A DNA stretch of 31,413 bases from DATKKX01 sp035542775 (lineage in GTDB: Bacteria > Planctomycetota > Phycisphaerae > UBA1845 > UTPLA1). Both the position numbers and the translations under genes were made by a program. The stretch lies in assembly GCA_035542775.1 (NCBI GenBank), contig DATKKX010000148.1, positions 1-31,413 on the forward strand, read 5' to 3'. Position 1 is the stretch's first letter. Each line of letters opens with the position of its first letter. The notes below the pieces were generated by a model. The model had not been told where the DNA came from. It did no database searches and saw only the letters and a program-made list of their open reading frames with translations. Positions 1-7,511 of this stretch are shown here, piece after piece.

Positions 1-286
1 ATCGGCCGTTGTAAACATCCGGGCTCAGCCGGAGGACTTTCTGACGCGAATCGTAGTGATCGCCGAGGAAGGAATTGACTCCCTCGATGGTTACGTCCTG
101 AATGCCGTACTCATCTAGGATGCGCTGGGCCGTCTCGGCGCCGCTCAGCCCGCTGCTGGCCGGAATCTCGCTGGCCTCGCCATAGGCGGAGCGGACTCTC
201 CATTGGGCCCAGGCGGCGAGGATGATCGCGGGAAGCATGAAAGCTGCGTACATCGGATCGAAATAGAAGAAGGCCAGCATCGGCAT
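1..286 (-). CDS. YugP-type membrane zinc metallopeptidase, N-terminal part (cut by window edge)
   Basis: The reading frame starts at ATG (complement of 284-286) and runs off the window after about 95 residues. The N-terminus reads MPMLAFFYFDPMYAAFMLPA, a hydrophobic first membrane segment. A segment with SGxSGAETAQRILDEYGI and then GDHYDSRQKVLRLSPDVY follows. This order is typical of the YugP/Zn_peptidase_2 family, which are membrane-anchored putative zinc proteases. The HEXXH zinc motif of the family would lie beyond the window, so catalytic competence cannot be judged. It follows the BtrH-like lipoprotein gene on the same strand by 105 bp and may share its transcript. Family assignment is by recognition of the N-terminal pattern; the biological substrate is unknown. 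Confidence 0.78.
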   Translation of the reverse strand, partial: MPMLAFFYFDPMYAAFMLPAIILAAWAQWRVRSAYGEASEIPASSGLSGAETAQRILDEYGIQDVTIEGVNSFLGDHYDSRQKVLRLSPDVYNGR

Positions 287-391
287 GGTTTATTATCCTC
301 CCCGTCGCGAAAGTTCTTGTCCTGAAAGCAATACGGTCAATCACGCCGGCAAGATCGCTGATTCATCTATAGTCTCGGCGGCGGGGCGAGA

Positions 392-1519
392 TCATAGGGC
401 CTTGCGAAGCGATTCCACGGCATTTTTTTCGAAAATCTGGGCTTGGCGAAGGACGTCGATCTGGTGATCGCGCATTTCCTTCGGCGGAAGGGAATCGGGG
501 TAGGTCCGCACCGACGGCACGTCGCGGATCTGCTTGAGCAGCAGTTGCACCTCCTTGTCGTACCAATCCGCCGCCACGTTCAGGTGGATCTCCCGCGGTC
601 CGAACTGCTTGGCGATCGACCGCAGATAGCGCACCGCGGCCGCCCTGGCGTCGATCAGTCCGATGTAGGTCCAGAAGTTGGCGTGCACGTATTTTTCGTC
701 CCGGGCGGAACGGAGGCTTTGACACCAGTCGTCGAAGGCCTTGGTCCCGAGGGAGTGCGAGCCCTCGCTTCGCTTATCGAACAACTCGATGGCCCGCCGG
801 ATCGAGGCCGCATAAGCCTTGACCGGGTCGGGCCGCGTAAGCCGTCGCGTCAGGATGACCGCGGCCGTGGGCCATCCCTTGGCCGGCTGATCAGTTCGCT
901 CGGCGCCGCCGTTGTAAGAGCGGCATAACCAGGAGCGATCCGGTCGATAGCCCACGATGATGCCCCAGTCCTCGGGCGGGATGATGTTGGCGGCCAGCAC
1001 AGGCGTTCCCCGGTCGATGCTCTGTTTCACGGCCTGGCGGAGGGCTTCGGCCTCGGAGATCTCATCGCGGCGAACCACCCAGGTCTCGTAGTCCCAGCCG
1101 ATGGCGGAGAAGAGCGCCGGCAGGCAGTCGGCGCCGACCAGCGGATCGGGGCTGCCCACATCCCATTGATCGGTGCGGAACTGGATGCGAAAGGCCAGTC
1201 CACTGACGCCCATCAATTCGTCGTAGCCGATCGGCCGGCCGCTGGCCTCGAGGACCAACTCCAGGCAGTGCATGAAGGTGTTGTCACGGCCCTTGGCGAA
1301 TCCGCGGATCGGACCGATCCCCTCGATCCGGACCAGTCCCGGACGTTCGTCGCGGATCACGGAGATCTTGGACCGCTCCTTGGATGACGAGCCGGCGGCC
1401 GGTTCGCAACCGGCGATGATGATGGTCCAGGTTGTCGCCACGGCGAAGCCGACGGCGACGCGAATGAGCCTTCGGGCCGGGGACTTACGAACCTGGATGG
1501 ACGATGCTGTGCGAATCAT
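392..1519 (-). CDS. putative lipoprotein with BtrH-like (C39-peptidase-like) N-terminal domain
   Basis: This is a 375-residue protein. The basic N-terminus and hydrophobic stretch end in IIIAGC, a lipobox-like sequence with Cys38, so it is probably a lipoprotein, or at least exported. After a short linker comes a His84-Cys85 pair in FMHCLELVLEASGRPIGYDEL, then a GxSGLAFR motif. This resembles the BtrH N-terminal fold (cysteine-peptidase-like, named from butirosin biosynthesis). The middle part has the pattern of the same fold (GTPVLAANI, then WGIIVGY). The C-terminal third is helical and unassigned. Its ATG overlaps the TGA of the upstream potassium channel gene (ATGA), which suggests translational coupling. 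Function is unknown; the domain call is moderate and no substrate can be named. Confidence 0.7.
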   Translation of the reverse strand: MIRTASSIQVRKSPARRLIRVAVGFAVATTWTIIIAGCEPAAGSSSKERSKISVIRDERPGLVRIEGIGPIRGFAKGRDNTFMHCLELVLEASGRPIGYDELMGVSGLAFRIQFRTDQWDVGSPDPLVGADCLPALFSAIGWDYETWVVRRDEISEAEALRQAVKQSIDRGTPVLAANIIPPEDWGIIVGYRPDRSWLCRSYNGGAERTDQPAKGWPTAAVILTRRLTRPDPVKAYAASIRRAIELFDKRSEGSHSLGTKAFDDWCQSLRSARDEKYVHANFWTYIGLIDARAAAVRYLRSIAKQFGPREIHLNVAADWYDKEVQLLLKQIRDVPSVRTYPDSLPPKEMRDHQIDVLRQAQIFEKNAVESLRKAL

Positions 1520-3318
1520 GTGTTGACCAATCCGGCGGTCTCTTGTCGGCTAAGGCACCGCGTAAGCTTGCGGGAAAGACCCAACCAGAAGACGACCGGC
1601 AAGGCCCGGCCGGCGAGCATCACCAGGATGAGGATCATGCGGCCGATCCACGACAAATGCAACGACAGGCCGGTGGAGAGGCCGACGCTGTTGCAGGCCG
1701 CGACACCCTCGAAGAGGACCTCGTAACGCGTCGCCTCGGTCGCCGCCGCCAATGCTGCGACGCAGGCCGCGTTCACGAGCAGCCAAAGCGGCGTAAACAC
1801 CAGCACCGACCGCAGCAACACGCGTCTCGCCTCCGCACCGCCGGCGGGCGATGCCCAAGCGCGGCTCCGACTCAGTACGCAGATGCCGATGAGCAGAAGG
1901 CAGGTCGTCCGCAAGCCGCCGGCCACGCCGCCAGCCGAACCCCCGATGAACATCCAGAGCAGGATGAGCCCGTAACTGGGCCAGGAGATCGCGCCTTGCA
2001 TCACCGACATGCTCTGCAGGCCCGCGGACCGGAGAGTGGCGGAGACGAAGACCGCCGTCGTCCATCGCATGGCCGGGCTCATTTCATCGCGCATGGCCAC
2101 CTGCTCGTCGCCGAAGTGGAGCGGCCGGGAAGGGATCCACGAGTCCGGCAGGCGCCAGGTGACGTGAGGGGCCCAAGGCATTTCGAAGATGAAGAGCAGG
2201 GCGGCGCCGACGAAGAGCAGCGTGAAAGCTCCGCCCGCTTCCCAGGCCGGCAGCCGCCTCCATGGCGGCGCGGGCGTTGCCGGAGATGAACGACGAATGC
2301 CGAGAACCAGGTCCAGGATGACCGGCAGGCTGAGCGAGCCGGCGATCGAGAGAGTCGTCACCGTGGTAAAGACCGCCCCGTTCATTAGATAAGGGGCCAG
2401 CCCGTCCGGGCGCAGCGTCAGCCCGCTGTTCCACAACGCGCTGCTGGCGTGCACGACGCCCCACCACAGTCGCTCCCACGTCGATCGGACATCCTCGTCA
2501 TGCCAGGAATGCCACATGGCCGCGACAGCCACAAGCTGCAAGATCACCGCCAGCCGGAGCACCGTGCGCAGCCGGAGGGTGTTGTTCAGGAACGGCCGGA
2601 AAATCGCCAGCCCCACCGTCGCCAGGCCCATGCCGGCCAGTTGCGTGACGGCGATCAGGACGGCCTGCCCGAAGAGGGTGTATTCCTGGCCGAAGCCGTA
2701 AACCGTGGTCCCCACGAGACACGCCGCGCTCGCCGCGGCATGGGCATTGTTCAGCACATGCAACCAGAAGTTGTGCCGGTAGTCGGGTACTCCCGACTGC
2801 GTGGCCAGGGGCAGGGACAGCAGCACCGTGGCCACGAGCATCAGTCCCAGCCACGGGCCGACGAGCATGCGCAGAAGCTGATCGGGCTCATCGATGTGAG
2901 ACTCCATACGGCGATAGAGGCGGGAGAGGGCTTCGATTAGCAGTGAACCGGCGACGAACGTGGTAGTTGCGGCGAGGAAAGCCGCGGAACTGCGAAGAGC
3001 GATCGCCGTCCAGGCCGCGGCGATGAGCATGCAAAACGTCAGCCAGAAATCGGCCCACGAGCCGGCCGGGGCGGTCATCGGACCACCTCGGCCGTCATCA
3101 AGCGCGCGAGTCCGGCCAAGGACGGAGAGCGCTCGCACGCACCACAGCACCGTCGCCGGTCCCTGCACCAGCCCAAGGAGCGCGACAGGCAGGAGGGCGG
3201 TCCCGTCTGCTCGCCGGGCCAACATCGCCCCCACCGCCGCGCCGGTCAGAACAACGAGAACGCCCTCGCCCTTCCAACAGGCGGCGGCGATCTCGGATGG
3301 CGACCGAGGCGTGGGCAT
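1516..3318 (-). CDS. trkH: KtrB/TrkH-family potassium uptake channel subunit
   Basis: A 600-residue polytopic membrane protein of the superfamily of K+ transporters (TrkH/KtrB/HKT). All four pore-loop repeats can be seen: SAACLVGTTVYG near 197-208, SALWNSGLTL near 293-302, SATLRSAGLQSM near 426-437 and ACNSVGLSTG near 541-550. Each has the central filter glycine (Gly203, 299, 433, 546). The segment after loop 1 (YTLFGQAVLIAVTQLAGMG) and the hallmark GGSAGGVAGG after loop 3 (459-468) match the family. Length is longer than KtrB and near that of larger TrkH forms, with an extra hydrophobic N-terminus of about 150 residues. No TrkA/KtrA regulatory subunit lies beside it. The stop overlaps the next gene (ATGA). 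Start ATG at 3318 is the first in frame and divergent from the XRE regulator. Confidence 0.88.
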   Translation of the reverse strand: MPTPRSPSEIAAACWKGEGVLVVLTGAAVGAMLARRADGTALLPVALLGLVQGPATVLWCVRALSVLGRTRALDDGRGGPMTAPAGSWADFWLTFCMLIAAAWTAIALRSSAAFLAATTTFVAGSLLIEALSRLYRRMESHIDEPDQLLRMLVGPWLGLMLVATVLLSLPLATQSGVPDYRHNFWLHVLNNAHAAASAACLVGTTVYGFGQEYTLFGQAVLIAVTQLAGMGLATVGLAIFRPFLNNTLRLRTVLRLAVILQLVAVAAMWHSWHDEDVRSTWERLWWGVVHASSALWNSGLTLRPDGLAPYLMNGAVFTTVTTLSIAGSLSLPVILDLVLGIRRSSPATPAPPWRRLPAWEAGGAFTLLFVGAALLFIFEMPWAPHVTWRLPDSWIPSRPLHFGDEQVAMRDEMSPAMRWTTAVFVSATLRSAGLQSMSVMQGAISWPSYGLILLWMFIGGSAGGVAGGLRTTCLLLIGICVLSRSRAWASPAGGAEARRVLLRSVLVFTPLWLLVNAACVAALAAATEATRYEVLFEGVAACNSVGLSTGLSLHLSWIGRMILILVMLAGRALPVVFWLGLSRKLTRCLSRQETAGLVNT

Positions 3319-3324
3319 GCTGGA

Positions 3325-3353
3325 AAACTATCGCCACCCCGACGGCGTGACAA
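3325..3353 (-). promoter_or_regulatory. candidate promoter of the potassium channel operon
   Basis: On the minus strand TTGTCA (complement of 3348-3353) lies 17 bp upstream of TAGTTT (complement of 3325-3330), directly before the channel ATG at 3318. The -35 matches the sigma70 consensus in five of six positions, the -10 in only three. The transcript would have almost no leader. Weak to moderate support from pattern only. Confidence 0.33.
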
Positions 3354-3380
3354 CAAGGGCGTCATGGATAGAATGCTCTC

Positions 3381-4046
3381 GTGTCCAGGCGTCGACGCAA
3401 ATCCGCACCCGCGCCCCTCTCCGAATCCCTGGGCGCTCGAATCCGTCGTCTTCGCCGGCAGCGTGGCCTGACCCAGGCCCGGCTTGCCGCCGAGGCCAGC
3501 GTCAACCAGGGCCATCTGTCGTGCATCGAACGTGACGAGCATCTTCCCAGGCCGGGCACACTCCGTGCGATTGCCGTGGTTCTGGCCGTTCCGGAGGCGG
3601 TACTGCTGGGGGAGGGTGAGGGACATGACGCCCCGCAGGCCCTGGAGACCCGGGACCTGCCTCTCTTCGGCACCATTCCCAACGGCCCCCCCACGGAATC
3701 GCAGGAGCAACTGGAGATGTTTCCGGTGCTTCGCCATTTGTGGCAGCCCGACCGTTACTGCCTGCGTTGCGAGTTCGATTCGATGGAGCCGACGCTGAAG
3801 CGGAATGACATCATCCTGGTGGATTACCGGCCGGGCGTTGATCCGGAGTTCGTTCAAGGCCGGATTTGTGCCTGTCTGGTGGATGGACGCCCGACCTTGA
3901 AGCGAGTCAGTGTTGAAGTCCATGGGGGGCGGCGGCTGGTCATTTTGCGGGGAGACAACCCCCACGTTCCGCCAGTTCTCCTTGACGAGACCAACGAATT
4001 CACAATTCAGGGGATAGCTGTATGTCTCGTCAGCAGAAGCCTTTAG
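3381..4046 (+). CDS. XRE-family HTH regulator with C-terminal S24 (LexA/CI-like) peptidase domain
   Basis: 221 residues, starting at GTG; upstream ATGs are out of frame. Residues about 15-75 form a Cro/CI-type helix-turn-helix (LGARIRRLRRQRGLTQARLA, then VNQGHLSCIER). Residues 93-221 match the LexA/CI S24 domain: linker LPLFGTIPNG (93-102), nucleophile region CEFDSMEPTL with Ser134, and general base Lys174 in RPTLKRVSV, both spaced as in LexA. The bond cut in LexA is Ala-Gly in LPLIGRVAAG. The aligned position here is Asn101-Gly102, so normal self-cleavage is doubtful. It is followed at 118 bp, on the same strand, by the ABC-GNAT gene, with a palindrome between them. The likely role is a repressor or switch for that gene, possibly also for the divergent potassium channel operon. 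Regulator identity is clear; target is inferred. Confidence 0.9.
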   Translation: MSRRRRKSAPAPLSESLGARIRRLRRQRGLTQARLAAEASVNQGHLSCIERDEHLPRPGTLRAIAVVLAVPEAVLLGEGEGHDAPQALETRDLPLFGTIPNGPPTESQEQLEMFPVLRHLWQPDRYCLRCEFDSMEPTLKRNDIILVDYRPGVDPEFVQGRICACLVDGRPTLKRVSVEVHGGRRLVILRGDNPHVPPVLLDETNEFTIQGIAVCLVSRSL

Positions 4047-4083
4047 GCGCTTGATTCTTCTGTATTTAGTGAATTGCTACGCA

Positions 4084-4102
4084 CAATAATTGGTAATTAT
4101 TG
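4084..4102. promoter_or_regulatory. perfect 8-3-8 palindrome, candidate operator
   Basis: CAATAATT-GGT-AATTATTG is a perfect inverted repeat lying in an AT-rich spacer unlike the high-GC surroundings. Its right arm overlaps the predicted -35 box of the ABC-GNAT gene. The size and symmetry fit an operator for a dimeric HTH protein such as the XRE-S24 regulator encoded just upstream. Binding is inferred. A transcription terminator is unlikely because the stem is AT-only and no T-run follows. Confidence 0.55.
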
Positions 4103-4128
4103 ATTTTATATCGACTGCCCGGTAGCAT
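4100..4128 (+). promoter_or_regulatory. candidate promoter of the ABC-GNAT gene
   Basis: TTGATT (4100-4105) and TAGCAT (4123-4128) are separated by 17 bp. They match the sigma70 boxes at four of six positions each, in an AT-rich stretch. The -35 overlaps the right arm of the palindrome at 4084-4102, a layout expected for repression. Predicted transcripts would start about 30 bp before the strong ribosome binding site. Confidence 0.45.
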
Positions 4129-4150
4129 GTGTTAGGTATTTGTTATATGT

Positions 4151-4157
4151 AAGGAGG
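4151..4157 (+). promoter_or_regulatory. strong ribosome binding site deciding the ABC-GNAT start
   Basis: AAGGAGG lies six bases before ATG at 4164. This favours ATG 4164 over the in-frame TTG at 4140, which sits upstream of the site. It is one of the two best Shine-Dalgarno sequences in the window, the other preceding pgsA. Confidence 0.8.
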
Positions 4158-4163
4158 CTGGCT

Positions 4164-5744
4164 ATGGATCATACCGGGAGCGACGAATACGCCACTTTTC
4201 ACCGTCCGTTTGATCTGCGGATTATCCGCGAGCCGGGCTACGTGCAAATGAGCCCTCGCAAGCGGCAGATCTGCTGGGACTTTGGTGTCCCCGCCAGGGA
4301 AGAGCCCGTCATGCTCGTCGATCGTCTGACTCTGAGGCTCGACCGGGGCTCGATCATTTTGTTGACCGGACCATCCGGCAGCGGCAAGAGTTCCGTCCTT
4401 CGCGCGATTGCGGAACGGGCCGGGAGCCAGGGCTGGCTCAGCGCTGGCGGTTTTCCGACCGATCGAGCGATTGTCGAGGCAATTTCCCCCTGGGCTCCGC
4501 TGGCAACGGCGTTGGAAATCTTGACGGCCTGCGGCCTCGGCGAACCACGTCTGTGGATTCGCCGGTTCGCGGATTTGTCGGAGGGCGAGCAATTCCGCGC
4601 CAGCCTGGCCCGCGCGATCGGCTCCGCGCTGGGCGGAGCGAGAGGCCGGCTGATTCTCTGCGATGCGTTTGCGAGCACCCTGCATCGCCGCATGGCCAAG
4701 GCCATGGCATACAACCTGCGAAAGCTGGTCAGCAGGCACGGCCTGACGCTGGTCGTCGCCGCGATCAACGACGACATCATGGACGACCTGCAGCCCGATC
4801 AAACAGTGCGGCTGGGGATGGCCGGGCCGGAGGTCATCCTCCATCAGCCTGGTGACAGACCCATGTCTCTGCAGCGTCACGCGGTGATCGAAGAAGGCTC
4901 GGTCCGGGATTATCGGCTCTTCAGTCCCATGCACTACCGCCATCGCGACGGCCTGGGGTTTGTCGACAGAGTCTTTCTGTTGAGGGAGTCGCCCGGCGGG
5001 GAACCGGTGGGCATCCTGGTTTTTGCCCACGCGCCCGCCGAGCTGGCCCTGCGCAATCAATGCACGGAGGGGCGATTCATCCGCGACACCAGGCGATTGA
5101 ATCGCGAGTTGCGGATCCTTCGCAGGCTGGTCATGCATCCCGATCTGCGCGGCTGTGGCCTGGGGCACTGGTTCGTGGCCAATACGTTGCCGCGTGTCGG
5201 CGTCCGTTTTGTGGAATGTCTGGCGTCGATGGGAGTGGTGAATCCCGTGTTTGAGCGGGCCGGCATGCACCGCGTTGGTCAGTGTCCTCCACCGCGCGGG
5301 CGGCTGAAGTTGCTCGAGCGCTTGCGGCAGTTTGATATCGACCCGCTGGCGGCGGATTTTCACTTGCGGATCGCCCGATGCCCGCGCGTCCGGCGGATGG
5401 TGGAACGGACGATTGGGGACTGGGCTCGGAGGACTCAAGGGGCTTCCCCGTACAAACTCGACGGTAGAGTTCCCGCCGAGTTGGCGCGGACTTTCCGCCA
5501 GATCATCGGCCGGCCGCCGGTTTACTATCTTTGGGATCGGGATGGAGTGTATCCACGACCTGCTCGGGCAGCGGACGCCTTGCCGCGCTCGCGTCCGGAG
5601 AGAACGACTTCTCCGGATGTTGACGGATGCCGCCCGGCGCGAGGCAGGTCCGCTCACGCCGACCGCCATCATCCAGAGGCCGGTCCGGGCACCGGGCAAT
5701 TGCGGACGCGCGGTTGCTTCAGCGATGAGGTTGCCGACTGCTGA
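4164..5744 (+). CDS. ABC-type ATPase fused to GNAT acetyltransferase (COG2401-like), with altered catalytic residues
   Basis: 526 residues from ATG 4164. The ABC ATPase half spans about residues 45-225: Walker A GPSGSGKSS (69-77), signature LSEGEQ (138-143) and Walker B LILCDAF (163-169). After the Walker B Asp167 the usual catalytic Glu is Ala168, and the switch His position is Asn202 (VVAAINDDI). ATP binding looks possible but hydrolysis is doubtful. The GNAT half spans about 250-385, with an intact acetyl-CoA loop HPDLRGCGLG (Arg329-Gly334). This domain order matches the soluble 'ABC ATPase fused to acetyltransferase' family (COG2401), whose function I do not know to be established. There are no membrane segments, so it is not a transporter subunit. 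The last 60 residues are Arg/Pro-rich and resemble translated non-coding DNA; a late frameshift is possible. It follows the XRE-S24 regulator. Confidence 0.82.
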   Translation: MDHTGSDEYATFHRPFDLRIIREPGYVQMSPRKRQICWDFGVPAREEPVMLVDRLTLRLDRGSIILLTGPSGSGKSSVLRAIAERAGSQGWLSAGGFPTDRAIVEAISPWAPLATALEILTACGLGEPRLWIRRFADLSEGEQFRASLARAIGSALGGARGRLILCDAFASTLHRRMAKAMAYNLRKLVSRHGLTLVVAAINDDIMDDLQPDQTVRLGMAGPEVILHQPGDRPMSLQRHAVIEEGSVRDYRLFSPMHYRHRDGLGFVDRVFLLRESPGGEPVGILVFAHAPAELALRNQCTEGRFIRDTRRLNRELRILRRLVMHPDLRGCGLGHWFVANTLPRVGVRFVECLASMGVVNPVFERAGMHRVGQCPPPRGRLKLLERLRQFDIDPLAADFHLRIARCPRVRRMVERTIGDWARRTQGASPYKLDGRVPAELARTFRQIIGRPPVYYLWDRDGVYPRPARAADALPRSRPERTTSPDVDGCRPARGRSAHADRHHPEAGPGTGQLRTRGCFSDEVADC

Positions 5745-6103
5745 TGGCCCATCGGCTGGCCGGTCGAGAGAGCGATAATACTCGCCTCGGTCTACGGCAT
5801 CCGCAGAGGAGCGACGAGCAGCGCAACGCGCTGGATGCAGCACCGTCGCCTGTGTGCTTTTGCTCTTGACACTTTCTGATCGATCCTGATAGGGTTGACT
5901 GAGTACGAAACGGCCGACGGCCGGCCTTCTCCGCGGGCCGGGGCGGCTCTTCTTGAGATGGCGAGCATCGGACGAATTGGCCGCACCGGCCCTCCGGTGC
6001 GACTCGACTGCGGGGCGGCATGCCCCCGAGTCTTCGTCGGCGTTCATCAGGACGCGATCCGCGGGCAGTACTCTGTCGAGCGGCATGGGGGTTGGTTGGC
6101 AGT
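5745..6103. other. intergenic region, 359 bp
   Basis: No convincing gene. Short frames here have no recognisable motifs and poor start sites. A consensus TTGACA at 5866-5871 is the only clear signal; it probably serves the exported helical protein downstream and would give a leader of roughly 200 bases. No strong terminator for the ABC-GNAT gene was found. Confidence 0.6.
5866..5895 (+). promoter_or_regulatory. candidate promoter with perfect -35 box
   Basis: TTGACA at 5866-5871 is a perfect sigma70 -35. The best -10 at 16-18 bp is poor (within GATAGGGT, 5888-5895). It lies about 210 bp before the ATG of the HEAT-like exported protein. Confidence 0.35.
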
Positions 6104-7129
6104 ATGAGACGACACTGGGCCTTTTCATTGGTCGTCGTCGGCATCGTGACGGCCATCACGTCGACGACTCTGGCGCAGGATCAGCTTGCGCCGGTCATGA
6201 CCAAGGCCAAGCTGGCGAAGGAGGACCGCGACTCGATTGAGAACGCGGTCGCTGAGCGAGTCCGAAGACTGGGCGATGCCGGCAACGAGAAGGACCGCGG
6301 CAAGGCAACCGAGAAGCTGGTCGCTCCCATCAAGACTCAGGGGGCCACCAAGGCGGCGCTGGATGCCTATGCTGATGCCTGCGCTACCCAACTCGGCACT
6401 CTCGTGCTGAAGGACTCTTTCGACACCGCTTTCAACGCCGTCCGGGTCCTGCTGGAGTTGGACAATCAGAACGCGGCGCCGGCGCTTGCGGCCGCGTTGA
6501 AGTCGAAGTACGCGGCGGTCCGGTATCAGGGCGCTCGGGGCCTTCAGCTGCTTCATCCCAAGCTCAAGGGTGAGAAGGACAAATCCAAGGCCGCTCTGCA
6601 GCTCCTCGGCGACGCCGGCGCGGCGGAAACAGACAAGGTCGTGCTGGAGGCCATCTATCAGGCGATCAATTTCTACTCCGACGTGCCTGATTTTCAGTCC
6701 GGCGACGACTGCGCTCATGCTCTCAACACGATCTTCGCCGCCCGGGCGAAGCGGATGACCGGCGGGCCCTTCGACGAACTGGTGGACGAACCGGCCTTCG
6801 AGGCCGCGGCGGCGAGCTATGCGTCAGCCTCCCCGGAAGAGCAAGTCAAGCTCGCTCAATATCTGTCCCTCTTTCTGTCCCATGCCGTCAACCGCTATTT
6901 CGCCGGCGACACGGCCGAGGAGTACCTGCCCACCCTGGCCGGGCTGATCAAGAAGATGGAAGATACTCTTCGCACCATGATCAAGGCCTCCGGCAAGGAC
7001 GCTCCCCAGACGACGATCAGCGGCGAACTCGGGTCCAAGGCGTCGCCTGCAAAGAAGGAAGCTCCCGCCCGCTCGGCTCTGCAGAATCTGCTGGCGGTGC
7101 TGAAGGGAGAGCCCTGGAATCTGTCCTGA
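6104..7129 (+). CDS. exported helical-repeat (HEAT-like) protein of unknown function
   Basis: 341 residues from ATG 6104. That start was chosen because it begins a typical signal peptide (MRRHWAFSLVVVGIVTAI, ending TTLA-Q near residue 24). The frame stays open for 28 more codons upstream, but these look non-coding. The mature part is rich in Ala, Leu and Lys and almost entirely helical. One segment, AAPALAAALKSKYAAVRYQGARGL, has the alternation of a HEAT/Armadillo repeat with its Val-Arg-Ala-like second helix. The C-terminus has a Lys/Ala/Pro-rich linker. No catalytic motif is visible. It precedes two larger exported proteins on the same strand but is separated by 380 bp, so co-transcription is not assured. 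Probably a periplasmic scaffold-like protein; no function assigned. Confidence 0.72.
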   Translation: MRRHWAFSLVVVGIVTAITSTTLAQDQLAPVMTKAKLAKEDRDSIENAVAERVRRLGDAGNEKDRGKATEKLVAPIKTQGATKAALDAYADACATQLGTLVLKDSFDTAFNAVRVLLELDNQNAAPALAAALKSKYAAVRYQGARGLQLLHPKLKGEKDKSKAALQLLGDAGAAETDKVVLEAIYQAINFYSDVPDFQSGDDCAHALNTIFAARAKRMTGGPFDELVDEPAFEAAAASYASASPEEQVKLAQYLSLFLSHAVNRYFAGDTAEEYLPTLAGLIKKMEDTLRTMIKASGKDAPQTTISGELGSKASPAKKEAPARSALQNLLAVLKGEPWNLS

Positions 7130-7511
7130 CGGTCCGCTCCCATTCCGACTCTACAGACCACAAAACTCGGAATGCAGCAGCCAATTCCTTTTGCGGCATT
7201 CCGACACCCTGATACGCAGTCCCTTCAGCCCGGTGGTCCGGCTTCGGCGTGTCCTGATCGCATCGGCCGCCGCCGTGAGAAACCGCCGCGGCTTCCGTTG
7301 TTGGGTGTGGGGAGCCATGTCTTGGGCGGCTGTTTCGGGAGCCCATGGGCTTGTCGCCTGAGTCTGGAGGCGCTACAGTGCCCGGTTCTGCGCATCGGAG
7401 GCGCAGTCACGTCAGCAGCGACGCGGCCCAGGCAGAGACTGCTGAGGAGAGTGTCGGAGTGATCGCGGCATGGAGATGGGGCCCGCGTACGCCCGACCTG
7501 GCAGGAACGAA
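7130..7511. other. intergenic region, 382 bp
   Basis: No supportable gene. A possible promoter (TTGTCG at 7351-7356, 17 bp, TACAGT at 7374-7379) points to the following exported protein. No clear terminator hairpin after the HEAT-like gene was recognised. Confidence 0.55.
7351..7379 (+). promoter_or_regulatory. candidate promoter before the 617-residue exported protein
   Basis: TTGTCG and TACAGT each match consensus at four of six positions, with 17-bp spacing. They lie about 130 bp before ATG 7512. Pattern support only. Confidence 0.3.

Noticed and set aside
5895..6107. short open frames in the gap before the HEAT-like gene
   Set aside because: No ribosome binding site, no conserved motif; composition is like intergenic high-GC DNA.
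4143..6128. 661-codon minus-strand open frame over the ABC-GNAT gene
   Set aside because: Shadow of the ABC-GNAT reading frame: low-complexity Arg/Pro/Gln composition, no motifs, and no ribosome binding site.
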